From: Costertonia aggregata
GTDB taxonomy: Bacteria > Bacteroidota > Bacteroidia > Flavobacteriales > Flavobacteriaceae
Length of the DNA stretch: 64,000 nt
Assembly (NCBI RefSeq): GCF_013402795.1
Contig: NZ_CP058595.1
Coordinates: 2,892,001-2,956,000 of the forward strand
Reading direction: 5' to 3'
Shown here: positions 9,374 through 17,526 of the stretch, one piece after another
Layout of the letters: each line of letters begins with the position of its first letter
Position numbering within the stretch: the first letter of the stretch is position 1
The notes under the pieces: model-generated
What the model saw: only the letters and a program-made list of their open reading frames with translations
The model's database searches: none
Told to the model about the DNA's origin: nothing
Position numbers and translations under genes: made by a program

Positions 9374-9721
9374 ATGCAATTGATTTACAAAAATGACTAC
9401 GGTGCGGTGTATCGTATTTTCAATAGCCCTAATCCAGATTGTGAAATGCAATTGGTTGTAGACACTGTTGGCCTATTTATGTCAAGAGCAGATCTAGAAC
9501 ATCTTTTGGTTATAGTTCGCAAATCATACGAGCCCTGTTCATGTGTGGAATGTGATGGCAATCCTTGTGAAAAAATCTGGAGTACAAACCCACTTATCGA
9601 TATTTGTTTGAAGGTAGATAGGTCCATTTTGACAATGATAGAAGATTTGATAAAGGGCACCCAGTTTATGATAAATATTGATACTACTTTAGAAAAATAT
9701 CGTCTTAGACCTGAAGATTGA
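9374..9721 (+). CDS. Small cysteine-containing cytoplasmic protein, unknown function
   Basis: 115 residues, no signal peptide or membrane helix, 32 bp after the PepSY gene and so probably the last gene of that operon. The layout (YGAVYRIFNSPN, then QLVVDTVGLFMSRADLEHLL) recalls short Bacteroidota proteins of the DUF6686 kind, but I am not certain of the family. A central SCVECDGNPCEKIW segment carries three closely spaced cysteines, with another Cys just before it (PCSCVEC). This is a plausible metal or Fe-S site. Context suggests a role linked to imported iron; nothing in the sequence proves it. Confidence 0.75.
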   Translation: MQLIYKNDYGAVYRIFNSPNPDCEMQLVVDTVGLFMSRADLEHLLVIVRKSYEPCSCVECDGNPCEKIWSTNPLIDICLKVDRSILTMIEDLIKGTQFMINIDTTLEKYRLRPED

Positions 9722-9850
9722 TATCAAAATCAAACACACTTACTTTTTTTTTATGCCCGGCTAAAAGTTTGGTTTCCCAATTTTATTCAGCAATTTTATA
9801 AGTTTCTGAATTACAAAACTTTACGATTTTTCTTAATATTAAATTTACAA

Positions 9851-9888
9851 TTGTTGATAACAGTGTGGAAAAACTTCACGATCAACAA
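9851..9888. promoter_or_regulatory. Inverted repeat enclosing a DnaA-box-like site upstream of nrdBA
   Basis: TTGTTGAT (9851-9858) and ATCAACAA (9881-9888) are perfect inverted repeats 22 bp apart. Between them TGTGGAAAA (9864-9872) is the complement of TTTTCCACA, which fits the relaxed DnaA-box consensus TTWTNCACA. The element lies 72 bp before the nrdB ATG in an otherwise gene-free 238-bp region. DnaA control of ribonucleotide reductase genes is known in E. coli; here it is a hypothesis. Confidence 0.4.
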
Positions 9889-9959
9889 ATAAAATAAAGG
9901 CAATAAAATTTGACCTTTATACCTCGCTTTATTTAGAAAAATTTTAACGTCAAAATATT

Positions 9960-11234
9960 ATGGAAATAACTCATGTCGTCAAAAGGGACTTCACGACCAA
10001 ACCCTTTCAATTGGAAAAAATCACTAATGCCGTTTTAAAGGCGATGACCGCTATAGAACATGGTGGTTTACTTGACGCTGAGCATATATCCAAAAGCGTA
10101 TATTCGGAGCTTTTAGAACGTAAAGGTTTAGATGAAAACTATAAGCCTACCGTTGAACAAGTACAGGATTTGGTCGAGAAAAAGCTTATGGAAGGCGGCT
10201 TTTTTGATGTGGCCAAGGCATACATAATTTATCGAAACGAACAGGCACAAAAGCGCAAAAGCAACATTTTTGAAAAGCGTATAAATTTGAAGCCCTACGA
10301 ATACCCGGCGTTATATGAGTATGTTCCGGCCATACGACACTCGTATTGGATACATACGGAATTTAATTTCACTAGCGACATACAAGATTTTAAGACTCGG
10401 TTGTCTACCACCGAACGAAGTGCCATCAAAAACACTATGCTGGCCATTTCCCAAATTGAGGTCGCCGTTAAATCTTTTTGGGGGGATATCTATCACAAGA
10501 TGCCAAAACCGGAAATTGGGTCGGTAGGGGCTACATTTGCGGAAAGTGAAGTACGCCATGCAGATGCCTATTCGCATCTATTGGAAATTTTGGGACTCAA
10601 CGAGGAATTCAATACCCTAAAGAAAAAGCCAGTAATCATGAAAAGGGTGCAGTACTTGGAAACTGCCCTCAAAAACGCTAAAAGTGACGATAACAAAGAG
10701 TACGCAGAGTCTATCTTGTTGTTTTCGTTATTTATTGAGCATGTTTCCCTTTTTTCCCAATTTTTGATAATAATGGCCTTCAACAAGCACAAAAATATGT
10801 TGAAGGGAATTTCCAATGTGGTAGAGGCCACCTCCAAAGAAGAGCAGATTCACGGGGATTTTGGCATCGATATCATTAAAATCATCAAAGAGGAGAATCC
10901 CGATTGGTTCAATGCGGATTATCATAACATGATACAGGATATGTGCCGGGAAGCCTTTACAGCTGAAAGTAAAATAATAGACTGGATTTTTGAGGAAGGA
11001 GAGCTCGATTTTCTGCCGAAAGCCCTGGTCAACGAGTTTATTAAGAATAGGTTCAACAGTTCATTGGAGAGCATAGGCATTGATGCGATTTTTGAAGTTG
11101 ATGAATCCTTGTTGGCACAGACCGAATGGTTTGATGATGAAATCATCGGCACCAAACATGGCGATTTCTTCGTAAAACGCTCCATCAATTATAGTAAAAG
11201 AACACAAAGTATAACCAGCGACGACCTTTTTTAA
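9960..11234 (+). CDS. nrdB: Ribonucleotide reductase small subunit with N-terminal ATP-cone
   Basis: 424 residues, about 90 longer than an ordinary small subunit because residues 1-95 form an ATP-cone (VVKRDFTTKPFQLEKITNAV ... DVAKAYIIYRNE). The catalytic part keeps the diiron-type ligands: Glu in AISQIEVAV where E. coli has Asp84, then AESEVRHADAY with Glu, His and the Tyr at the radical position, Glu in FIEHVS, and EEQIH. It makes the radical that the large subunit uses to reduce ribonucleotides. Its stop abuts the nrdA ATG exactly. The large subunit here has no ATP-cone, so allosteric on/off control should act through this protein, as described for Leeuwenhoekiella blandensis. Confidence 0.93.
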   Translation: MEITHVVKRDFTTKPFQLEKITNAVLKAMTAIEHGGLLDAEHISKSVYSELLERKGLDENYKPTVEQVQDLVEKKLMEGGFFDVAKAYIIYRNEQAQKRKSNIFEKRINLKPYEYPALYEYVPAIRHSYWIHTEFNFTSDIQDFKTRLSTTERSAIKNTMLAISQIEVAVKSFWGDIYHKMPKPEIGSVGATFAESEVRHADAYSHLLEILGLNEEFNTLKKKPVIMKRVQYLETALKNAKSDDNKEYAESILLFSLFIEHVSLFSQFLIIMAFNKHKNMLKGISNVVEATSKEEQIHGDFGIDIIKIIKEENPDWFNADYHNMIQDMCREAFTAESKIIDWIFEEGELDFLPKALVNEFIKNRFNSSLESIGIDAIFEVDESLLAQTEWFDDEIIGTKHGDFFVKRSINYSKRTQSITSDDLF

Positions 11235-13034
11235 ATGAACGATTCAAAATCAACACAAGACACACAGGGAAAAATTGAAAAAGCTACCGGTAACGATACC
11301 GATCAATTGCTTCAGGCCCGAAAAGAAACCCTAAAAAAAATCGGTGAAAAACCCCAAAGCGGTTTTGAATGGCTTACCGAGCACAGCCGAAACTTTTTGG
11401 CTTCGGGCTATTTGACCGAAGGGGTAACACCGGAGGTACGTATACGTGAAATCGCGGATAGGGCGGAAGAACTATTGGGTATGCCCGGTTTTTCGGATAA
11501 ATTTTATGGCTACATGTCCGAAGGTTTTTATTCTTTGGCATCACCGGTGTGGTCAAATTTTGGAAAGAAAAGAGGCCTGCCAATCAGTTGTTTTGGCTCC
11601 CATATTGACGATGATATGGGTAATATACTGTACACCCAATCTGAAGTGGGCATGATGTCCAAACTCGGTGGTGGTACCTCGGGATATTTTGGGAAAATTA
11701 GACATCGTGGAGCCGAAGTTAAAAATAATGGCCAGGCATCTGGTGCGGTGCATATTATGCAACTTTTTGAATCAATGGTGGATGTTGTGAGTCAAGGTTC
11801 CGTAAGGCGCGGTCGCTTTTCGCCATATCTACCTGTTGAGCATCCGGACATTATGGAGTTCTTGGAAATCGGCACCGAGGGGAATCCTATCCAAGAATTA
11901 ACACATGGGGTTACCGTTACCGACCAGTGGATGCAAGAAATGATTGAAGGCGATGTGGAAAAACGGTCTATTTGGGCCAAAGTACTGCAGCGTAGGGGAG
12001 AAATGGGCTACCCATATATTTTCTTTAAAGATCATGCCAATAACGGCGCGGCCGATGTGTACCGGGACAAACAATTGCCCATATATGCCAGCAACCTTTG
12101 TACTGAAATTATGTTGCCATCCAATGACGATTGGTCTTTTGTCTGTGTATTGTCTTCTGTAAATGTTTTGCATTATGATAAATGGAAGGATACCGATGCC
12201 GTGGAAACCATGGTATATTTCTTGGACGCTGTGATCACCGAGTTCATCGAAAAGTTGGAAGCGTATCGAGATTCGTCCAATCGGGACGATAGGCAGACCT
12301 TTTTATTTATGGAGCGTGCCTATAATTTCGCAAAGGATAATCGTGCTTTGGGGCTTGGTGTTCTGGGTTGGCATTCTTTGCTACAATCCAAAATGCTTCC
12401 GTTCAATAGTCAAGAGGCCTATGACCTGAACAATGAAATTTTTAGGAGTATCAAGACAAAATCATATTCGGCATCAGAAGCGTTGGCCCAAAAATTTGGC
12501 GAGCCTACTGTTTTAAAAGGGTATGGCAGGCGTAACGCAACATTAAATGCCATTGCCCCAACAACATCGTCTGCTTTTATACTTGGTCAGGTGTCACAGG
12601 GCATAGAGCCTATTTGGTCCAATACCTATGTAAAGGATATTGCCAAGGTAAAGACTACAATAAGAAACCCCTTTTTGGCCAATTTGTTGGAAGAAAAAGG
12701 AAAAAATACCTCAGAGATCTGGAAAAGCATTCGCGATTACGACGGTTCCGTACAGCACTTGGATTTTTTGACCGAAAACGAAAAGGATGTGTTCAAAACC
12801 TATTCGGAAATAGACCAAATGGATATTATTTATCAAGCGGCGAACAGGCAGAACCATATCGATCAGGGACAATCCGTTAATATTATCGTTCATCCAGATA
12901 TGCCTGTCAAAGAAATCAACAAGATTCATGTAACCGCTTGGAAATTAGGTTTAAAATCGCTGTATTACCAACATAGTATGAACGCCGCACAAAAGTTCAA
13001 GCAAAAGAAAGAATGTGCAAGTTGTGAGGCCTAA
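11235..13034 (+). CDS. nrdA: Ribonucleoside-diphosphate reductase large subunit
   Basis: 599 residues, short for class I because the N-terminal ATP-cone is missing; the first about 40 residues are charged and look disordered. Catalytic landmarks are visible: the PISCFGSHIDDD cysteine, the NLCTEIMLPS active-site cysteine, the VCVLSS partner cysteine, the APTTSSAFILGQVSQGIEP loop and a C-terminal redox pair (KECASCEA). It reduces ribonucleotides with the nrdB radical subunit. The gene starts directly at the nrdB stop (zero spacing), so translational coupling is likely. Downstream are a candidate operator and a strong hairpin at 13067-13114. Confidence 0.95.
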   Translation: MNDSKSTQDTQGKIEKATGNDTDQLLQARKETLKKIGEKPQSGFEWLTEHSRNFLASGYLTEGVTPEVRIREIADRAEELLGMPGFSDKFYGYMSEGFYSLASPVWSNFGKKRGLPISCFGSHIDDDMGNILYTQSEVGMMSKLGGGTSGYFGKIRHRGAEVKNNGQASGAVHIMQLFESMVDVVSQGSVRRGRFSPYLPVEHPDIMEFLEIGTEGNPIQELTHGVTVTDQWMQEMIEGDVEKRSIWAKVLQRRGEMGYPYIFFKDHANNGAADVYRDKQLPIYASNLCTEIMLPSNDDWSFVCVLSSVNVLHYDKWKDTDAVETMVYFLDAVITEFIEKLEAYRDSSNRDDRQTFLFMERAYNFAKDNRALGLGVLGWHSLLQSKMLPFNSQEAYDLNNEIFRSIKTKSYSASEALAQKFGEPTVLKGYGRRNATLNAIAPTTSSAFILGQVSQGIEPIWSNTYVKDIAKVKTTIRNPFLANLLEEKGKNTSEIWKSIRDYDGSVQHLDFLTENEKDVFKTYSEIDQMDIIYQAANRQNHIDQGQSVNIIVHPDMPVKEINKIHVTAWKLGLKSLYYQHSMNAAQKFKQKKECASCEA

Positions 13035-13066
13035 AAAGTGTACGTTCATTATTTTTGGCACCTTAA

Positions 13067-13114
13067 TTTTAAACTAATCTAAATATAAATAACTGTAAAT
13101 CAGTTATTTATATT
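13067..13114. promoter_or_regulatory. Operator-like site plus 14-bp hairpin between nrdA and the cysteine-rich gene
   Basis: TTTTAAACTAATCTAAAT at 13067-13084 differs from the perfect palindrome at 29832 mainly by G to A in the left half. Overlapping it, AATATAAATAACTG (13082-13095) and CAGTTATTTATATT (13101-13114) form a perfect 14-bp stem with a 5-nt loop. The stem is AT-rich with no long T run, so it could be a weak nrdA terminator or a protein-binding dyad. Confidence 0.45.
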
Positions 13115-13170
13115 GTTTCTAACAGTCTCTATTATTAATTTTACGAAAATAAATTAAAAAAAAGATTGTT

Positions 13171-13419
13171 ATGTCGATACGATTAGGAAACAGCTGTATA
13201 AATTGTGAAAATTTGGTTGAAGGCAATGTATGTAAGGTACATGCGGTCACTGTTGGTAATAGTTATACTTGTGATAGCTTTGAGATGAAAGCCGCCTTAA
13301 AAGATGAGCAAAACTGTATCAGTTGCATACGTTATGAGACAAGTGACTGTGCGAATCCTCAAAAAGCCGCACCAGGAATGTCCTGTAACCATTGGGCACC
13401 GCAAAAAGCTTCAGCTTAA
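13171..13419 (+). CDS. Small tandem-cysteine protein (probable metal-binding), unknown function
   Basis: 82 residues with eight cysteines in two similar sets: Cys9, 12, 21, 34 and Cys49, 52, 60, 72. Each set begins CxxC, has a third Cys 7-8 residues later and a fourth 11-12 residues after that, with the SFE/NHW aromatic position following the last Cys. This looks like an internal duplication of a four-cysteine metal site (zinc ribbon or Fe-S like). There is no signal peptide, so it is cytoplasmic. It sits between nrdA and the DUF4856 locus and has its own terminator. I do not recognise a named family. Confidence 0.8.
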   Translation: MSIRLGNSCINCENLVEGNVCKVHAVTVGNSYTCDSFEMKAALKDEQNCISCIRYETSDCANPQKAAPGMSCNHWAPQKASA

Positions 13420-13441
13420 AAAAACAATACAAACACTTATT

Positions 13442-13468
13442 AAAAACGGCTATAATAGCCGTTTTTTT
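13442..13468 (+). terminator. Rho-independent terminator
   Basis: AAAAACGGCTA (13442-13452) pairs perfectly with TAGCCGTTTTT (13456-13466) around a TAA loop, and T residues continue to 13468. It lies 23 bp after the stop of the tandem-cysteine gene. Confidence 0.85.
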
Positions 13469-13534
13469 TGCTTCATATTTAAGATTATTCCTCTTACACT
13501 ATTAATATCTACTCGATATAAACTAATCTTCAAA

Positions 13535-13619
13535 TTATTTAGATTTATTACAAATAAGCTTGTCAGTTGTAAAATCATGTTTTAGATTTGTACATCAATT
13601 TAAAATAAATCTAAATAAA
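13535..13619 (+). promoter_or_regulatory. Promoter of the DUF4856 gene flanked by two operator-like repeats
   Basis: TTG at 13560-13562 and TAGATTTG at 13583-13590 are 20 bp apart, a good Bacteroidota promoter. An operator-like repeat (TTATTTAGATTTATTACAAA...) occupies 13535-13558, touching the -33 element. A second copy in the opposite orientation lies at 13598-13619, just past the expected start of transcription; its complement reads TTTAGATTTATTTTAAAT. Repressor binding at both would block the promoter. The ATG at 13635 is chosen because it lies downstream of this promoter. Confidence 0.6.
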
Positions 13620-13634
13620 CATAATCTTTACCTA

Positions 13635-14921
13635 ATGAAAAAAATTGTTTTTGCCTTAGCGACAATCAGCGGACTTGTATTTACCTCTTGTAGTTCAGAT
13701 GACGATGGTGTTGAACCTACTTGTACCGATGGGGTGCAAAACGGTGATGAAACTGGCATTGATTGTGGCGGTAGTTGTGCACCGTGCGAAACAGCGATTG
13801 AAAATCCGGCTACATATTCATTTGCGAGAAATGGTGAAAGTACCGTGAATTTTGGTGGACAGACCACACGAATCAAAATGGGAGAGGAATTGATTTCCAA
13901 ATTAAAAGATGAGACAACTACTGAGACCGTTTTGGATGCCATGTTCGCCCATGTAGAAGGTGAGAATAATTTTTCCGATGCCGATTTGAATGCTTCTGAC
14001 AAGAACTTGCGTAGCAAAACAGCAGCTTCGGCAGATTACTTCTCATCCAACGCTACTGATCAAGCAATGATCAGAGCTGATTTTGAAAGTTGGATAAAGG
14101 GTCAGGTTGATGAGGTATTTCCCAGTTGGGGTACAACCGCCACGGCGGGTAATGCAGGCCAAATACCTGACGCTACTTCTACGAGGTATATCAATGCAAA
14201 AGGCTTGGAGTACAATCAATTGTTCAACAAAGGAATGATAGGGGCCTTGATGATAGATCAAGCTTTGAATAATTATCTGAGTCCGACTATCTTGGATGAA
14301 GGGGATAACAGGGCAAATAACGATGCTGGAACACCAGCAGAAGGTAAAACATATACAACTATGGAGCATAAATGGGACGAGGCATACGGTTATGTGTACG
14401 GATTAAACGCCGATTCTGCCGACCCTAATGCCGATTTAGGTGCAGATAGTTTTCTGAATAAGTACATAGGTAGGGTAGAAGGTGATTCGGATTTTGTAGG
14501 TATTGCAGATGAAATATACCAAGCTTTTAAATTGGGAAGAGCTGCTATTGTTGCCGGTAATTATACCGTTCGCGATGAGCAGGCGGCGATTATCAAACAA
14601 AAAATTTCCGAGGTAGTGGGTATACGTGCAGTATATTATCTACAACAAGGCAAAAATGCCATCGCTCAAGGCCCGGCTTCTTTTGGTACTGCGTTTCACG
14701 ATTTGTCGGAAGGGTATGGGTTTATCTACAGTCTTCAATTTACCAGAAAGCCAAATAGTAACGAACCCTATTTTACAAAAGTTGAAGTAGATAACTTTTT
14801 GACCGACTTATTGGATGATGGACCCAATGGTCTTTGGGATGTAGAAACTACTACCCTAGAGGCAATGGCTGCGGCCATTGCCGAAAGATTTGATTTTACA
14901 TTGGCACAGGCATCCGAATAG
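13635..14921 (+). CDS. DUF4856 lipoprotein with cysteine-knot-like N-terminal motif
   Basis: 428 residues. Signal peptide with lipobox (VFTSC, Cys19), an acidic linker, then a Cys-rich module with cysteines 30, 44, 48 and 51 (CTDGVQNGDETGIDCGG...) that recurs behind lipoprotein anchors in Bacteroidota. The rest matches DUF4856: YSFARNGESTVNFGGQTTRI, an EHKWDEAYGYVYG motif and the C-terminal HDLSEGYGFIYSLQF. These His/Glu/Asp-rich helices resemble imelysin-type metal-binding domains, which is inference. It is the first gene of an uptake locus with imelysin, HTTM and TonB receptor genes, and it has its own promoter and terminator. Confidence 0.88.
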   Translation: MKKIVFALATISGLVFTSCSSDDDGVEPTCTDGVQNGDETGIDCGGSCAPCETAIENPATYSFARNGESTVNFGGQTTRIKMGEELISKLKDETTTETVLDAMFAHVEGENNFSDADLNASDKNLRSKTAASADYFSSNATDQAMIRADFESWIKGQVDEVFPSWGTTATAGNAGQIPDATSTRYINAKGLEYNQLFNKGMIGALMIDQALNNYLSPTILDEGDNRANNDAGTPAEGKTYTTMEHKWDEAYGYVYGLNADSADPNADLGADSFLNKYIGRVEGDSDFVGIADEIYQAFKLGRAAIVAGNYTVRDEQAAIIKQKISEVVGIRAVYYLQQGKNAIAQGPASFGTAFHDLSEGYGFIYSLQFTRKPNSNEPYFTKVEVDNFLTDLLDDGPNGLWDVETTTLEAMAAAIAERFDFTLAQASE

Positions 14922-14950
14922 TTTTGGATTATTTTATAATGTTGATAAAA

Positions 14951-14989
14951 AAGTAACCTATTCCTATCGCTGAATAGGTTGCTTTTTTT
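14951..14989 (+). terminator. Rho-independent terminator after the DUF4856 gene
   Basis: GTAACCTATTC (14953-14963) pairs with GAATAGGTTGC (14972-14982), with one wobble, around an 8-nt loop; TTTTTTT follows. It should reduce read-through from DUF4856 into the imelysin gene, which has its own promoter-like sequence immediately after. Confidence 0.8.
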
Positions 14990-15018
14990 ACTTTTGTTTA
15001 CTTAGAATAAATTAAAAT
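14989..15018 (+). promoter_or_regulatory. -7 element and operator-like repeat before the imelysin gene
   Basis: TACTTTTG (14989-14996) matches TAnnTTTG. An operator-like repeat reading CTTAGAATAAATTAAAATAA begins at 15001. It matches the 13538-13558 repeat at 15 of 21 positions and ends a few bases before the ATG at 15024. No clear -33 element was found. Confidence 0.45.
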
Positions 15019-15023
15019 AAGCT

Positions 15024-16154
15024 ATGAAAAAGATTTTATCAATTCTATGTTTTGCATCCCTTCTCTGGGCTTGTACCTCTGATAGCTCAGACGGCTCAGG
15101 GTCAGATGACGATAATCCTGCACCTGTTAGTTTTCAGAGAGGGCCAATGTTAGTGAATTGGGCCGATAATATTATTATTCCTTCCTACGAAGCTTTCGCT
15201 ATTGATATGGCAAATTTGAACGCTAGTTTTGACACTTTCAAAGCGGATGCAAGTACTGTTAATCTTACGGCTTTTAGGGCATCATGGTTAACCGCTTACA
15301 AGACTTGGCAAAAAGTATCTTTATTTGAGATTGGTCCTGCCGAAAACGTAGGGTTTCGTTTGAACATGAATATCTATCCCACGGATGCGGATAAGATAGA
15401 AAGCCATATCGCAAGTGGTACATATGACCTTTCCCTATCATCAAATAGGGATGCCAAGGGTTTTCCTGCATTGGATTATTTGATCAACGGTCTAGGTGAA
15501 ACCGACGATGCTATTGTTTCTAAGTACAACACTACGGGTAAAGATGCTTTGCTAGCTTATACCGAAGCTGTTCTGGGTGATATGACAGCTTTATCATCCG
15601 ACGTGCTTTCCCAATGGAAAAGCTCTTACAGGGATACTTTCGTTGCCAATGACGGATCATCGGCCACATCTTCAGTAGACCGCTTTGTGAACGATTATAT
15701 TTTTTATTATGAGAAATTTTTAAGAGCTGGTAAAATGGGTATACCGCTTGGAGTTTTTTCGGGAAGTGCACTTCCCGAAAAGGTTGAGGGTTACTACAAG
15801 GCCGACGTATCAAATGAATTGTTTTTGGAAGGTTTAGCCGCTGTACAGGACTTTTTTAACGGAAAACATTTTGGAAAGTCGGAAATTGGCGAAAGTTTGG
15901 CTTCTTACCTTGATGATTTAAATACGGTCAAGGACGGCGAGGATTTAAACCAATTGATAAACGACCAGTTCAATTCGGCACGCACTATGGTGGCCGATCT
16001 TTCTCCCTTTAGGACGGAAATTGAAAATAATACACCGCCTACTAACATGTTTATGGCCTATGACGAAGTTCAACGTGCAGTACCGCTCTTGAAAGTTGAT
16101 ATGGTTTCCGCTATGAGCATTAGTATCGACTTTGTTGATGCCGACGGCGATTAG
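15024..16154 (+). CDS. Imelysin-family (IPA-like) lipoprotein
   Basis: 376 residues with lipobox LLWAC (Cys17). An acidic, serine-rich linker is followed by an all-helical imelysin-like domain: NWADNIIIPSYEAF, WQKVSLFEIGPAENVGFR and KGFPALDYLI at about 145-153. The last matches the Bacteroidota imelysin position where peptidase-like members have GxHxxE; here it reads GFPALD, so peptidase activity is unlikely. Imelysin-like proteins are iron-regulated and thought to bind or present metal at the cell surface. The HTTM gene starts 4 bp after the stop, followed by a TonB receptor, which makes an import complex plausible. Confidence 0.9.
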   Translation: MKKILSILCFASLLWACTSDSSDGSGSDDDNPAPVSFQRGPMLVNWADNIIIPSYEAFAIDMANLNASFDTFKADASTVNLTAFRASWLTAYKTWQKVSLFEIGPAENVGFRLNMNIYPTDADKIESHIASGTYDLSLSSNRDAKGFPALDYLINGLGETDDAIVSKYNTTGKDALLAYTEAVLGDMTALSSDVLSQWKSSYRDTFVANDGSSATSSVDRFVNDYIFYYEKFLRAGKMGIPLGVFSGSALPEKVEGYYKADVSNELFLEGLAAVQDFFNGKHFGKSEIGESLASYLDDLNTVKDGEDLNQLINDQFNSARTMVADLSPFRTEIENNTPPTNMFMAYDEVQRAVPLLKVDMVSAMSISIDFVDADGD

Positions 16155-16158
16155 GTAA

Positions 16159-17526
16159 ATGGCTTCAATTATCAATAAACTCATAAAAGCCCCAGTAGAG
16201 GCCGCCCCTTTGGCGGTCTTTCGCATTTTATTTGGCTTGATGATGTTTATGGGTATCGTTCGGTTTTGGAGCTATGGCTGGATCGAGAAGTTATACCTTG
16301 AACCCAAATTTCATTTTTCGTTTTATGGTTTTGAATGGGTAAAACCTATTGGAGGTTATACCTATATAATTTTTTTGGTTTGTGGTCTATCGGCCTTGCT
16401 GATATCCATAGGATATAAATACAGAATTGCCATCATCATATTTTTCCTGAGTTTCACTTATATAGAGCTTATGGATAAAACCACGTATTTAAATCATTAT
16501 TATTTTATCAGTATCCTGAGTTTTTTGATGGTTTTTCTTCCGGCAAATGCATATTTCTCCGTAGATGCCATGAAAAATCCCCAAAAAGCTTTCCAATATA
16601 TTCCTGCTTGGTCCATCAACAGTATAAAATTGATATTAGGTATTGTATATTTCTACGCAGGTTTGGCCAAACTGAATTCCGATTGGTTGCTCAAGGCCAT
16701 GCCTTTAAAGATTTGGTTACCTTCAAAATTTGATATTCCCTTTTTAGGTAATATGCTAAGTCTTGAATGGGTACAATACGCATTTAGCTGGTTGGGTGCT
16801 GGGTATGATCTTGCCATTCCGTTTTTGCTTTTGTATAAAAAAACAAGGTCTTATGCCTTTGTTTTGGTCGTTGTATTTCATGTGTTGACGCGTGTGCTTT
16901 TCCCGATAGGCATGTTTCCGTATATCATGATAATTTCTACATTGATTTTTTTTGATGCAACACTTCATAAAAACATCATTAAAGTACTGTGTAGAGTACT
17001 GAAAATAGCTGATAATAAGCTTGAAAATGGAAAAAGCTTGGTTTTTGATAGCAACCTTATTTCCCATTTGAAAATGATGGTTGTAGGTTTGTTTTTTGCA
17101 TTTCAATTGGTATTTCCCTTTCGGTATTTGGCATATCCCGGTGAGCTGTTTTGGACAGAGGAAGGGTATCGGTTTTCATGGCGGGTCATGCTTATGGAAA
17201 AATCCGGATATGCACAGTTTAAGATAGTCGATGGGGAAACCGGTATCTGGTTTTATGTGGACAATGCTGATTTTTTGACCCCTTTTCAAGAAAAACAGAT
17301 GGCTTTTCAACCCGATTTCATTTTGGAGTATGCCCATTACCTCAAAGAACACTTTGAGAAAGATGGGCATAAACATATTCAGGTATTTGTTGACAGCCGG
17401 GTAGCGTTGAATGGCAGGTTAAGCACCACCTTTGTAAATCCCAATATTGATTTGACCCAAGAAAAGGAATCATTTGCACATAAAAATTGGATAACACCAT
17501 TTAAAGATGAAATTAAAGGAATTTAG
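16159..17526 (+). CDS. HTTM domain protein (vitamin K-dependent gamma-carboxylase-like membrane protein)
   Basis: 455 residues with about eight membrane helices in the first 330, then a soluble C-terminal domain. The HTTM signatures are visible: PLAVFRILFGLMMFMGIVRF at the start and YFYAGLAKLNSDW (about 164-176). In the latter, Lys171 falls where the catalytic lysine of animal gamma-glutamyl carboxylase lies. Family members may carboxylate or epoxidise; no bacterial substrate is known. Here it is locked between the imelysin gene (4 bp) and the receptor gene (20-bp overlap), so it presumably modifies or works with one of these surface proteins. Confidence 0.88.
   Translation: MASIINKLIKAPVEAAPLAVFRILFGLMMFMGIVRFWSYGWIEKLYLEPKFHFSFYGFEWVKPIGGYTYIIFLVCGLSALLISIGYKYRIAIIIFFLSFTYIELMDKTTYLNHYYFISILSFLMVFLPANAYFSVDAMKNPQKAFQYIPAWSINSIKLILGIVYFYAGLAKLNSDWLLKAMPLKIWLPSKFDIPFLGNMLSLEWVQYAFSWLGAGYDLAIPFLLLYKKTRSYAFVLVVVFHVLTRVLFPIGMFPYIMIISTLIFFDATLHKNIIKVLCRVLKIADNKLENGKSLVFDSNLISHLKMMVVGLFFAFQLVFPFRYLAYPGELFWTEEGYRFSWRVMLMEKSGYAQFKIVDGETGIWFYVDNADFLTPFQEKQMAFQPDFILEYAHYLKEHFEKDGHKHIQVFVDSRVALNGRLSTTFVNPNIDLTQEKESFAHKNWITPFKDEIKGI

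Noticed and set aside
13628-14017. 129-residue - strand open frame opposite the DUF4856 gene
   Set aside because: It is antisense to a clear lipoprotein signal and Cys motif, with no promoter of its own.
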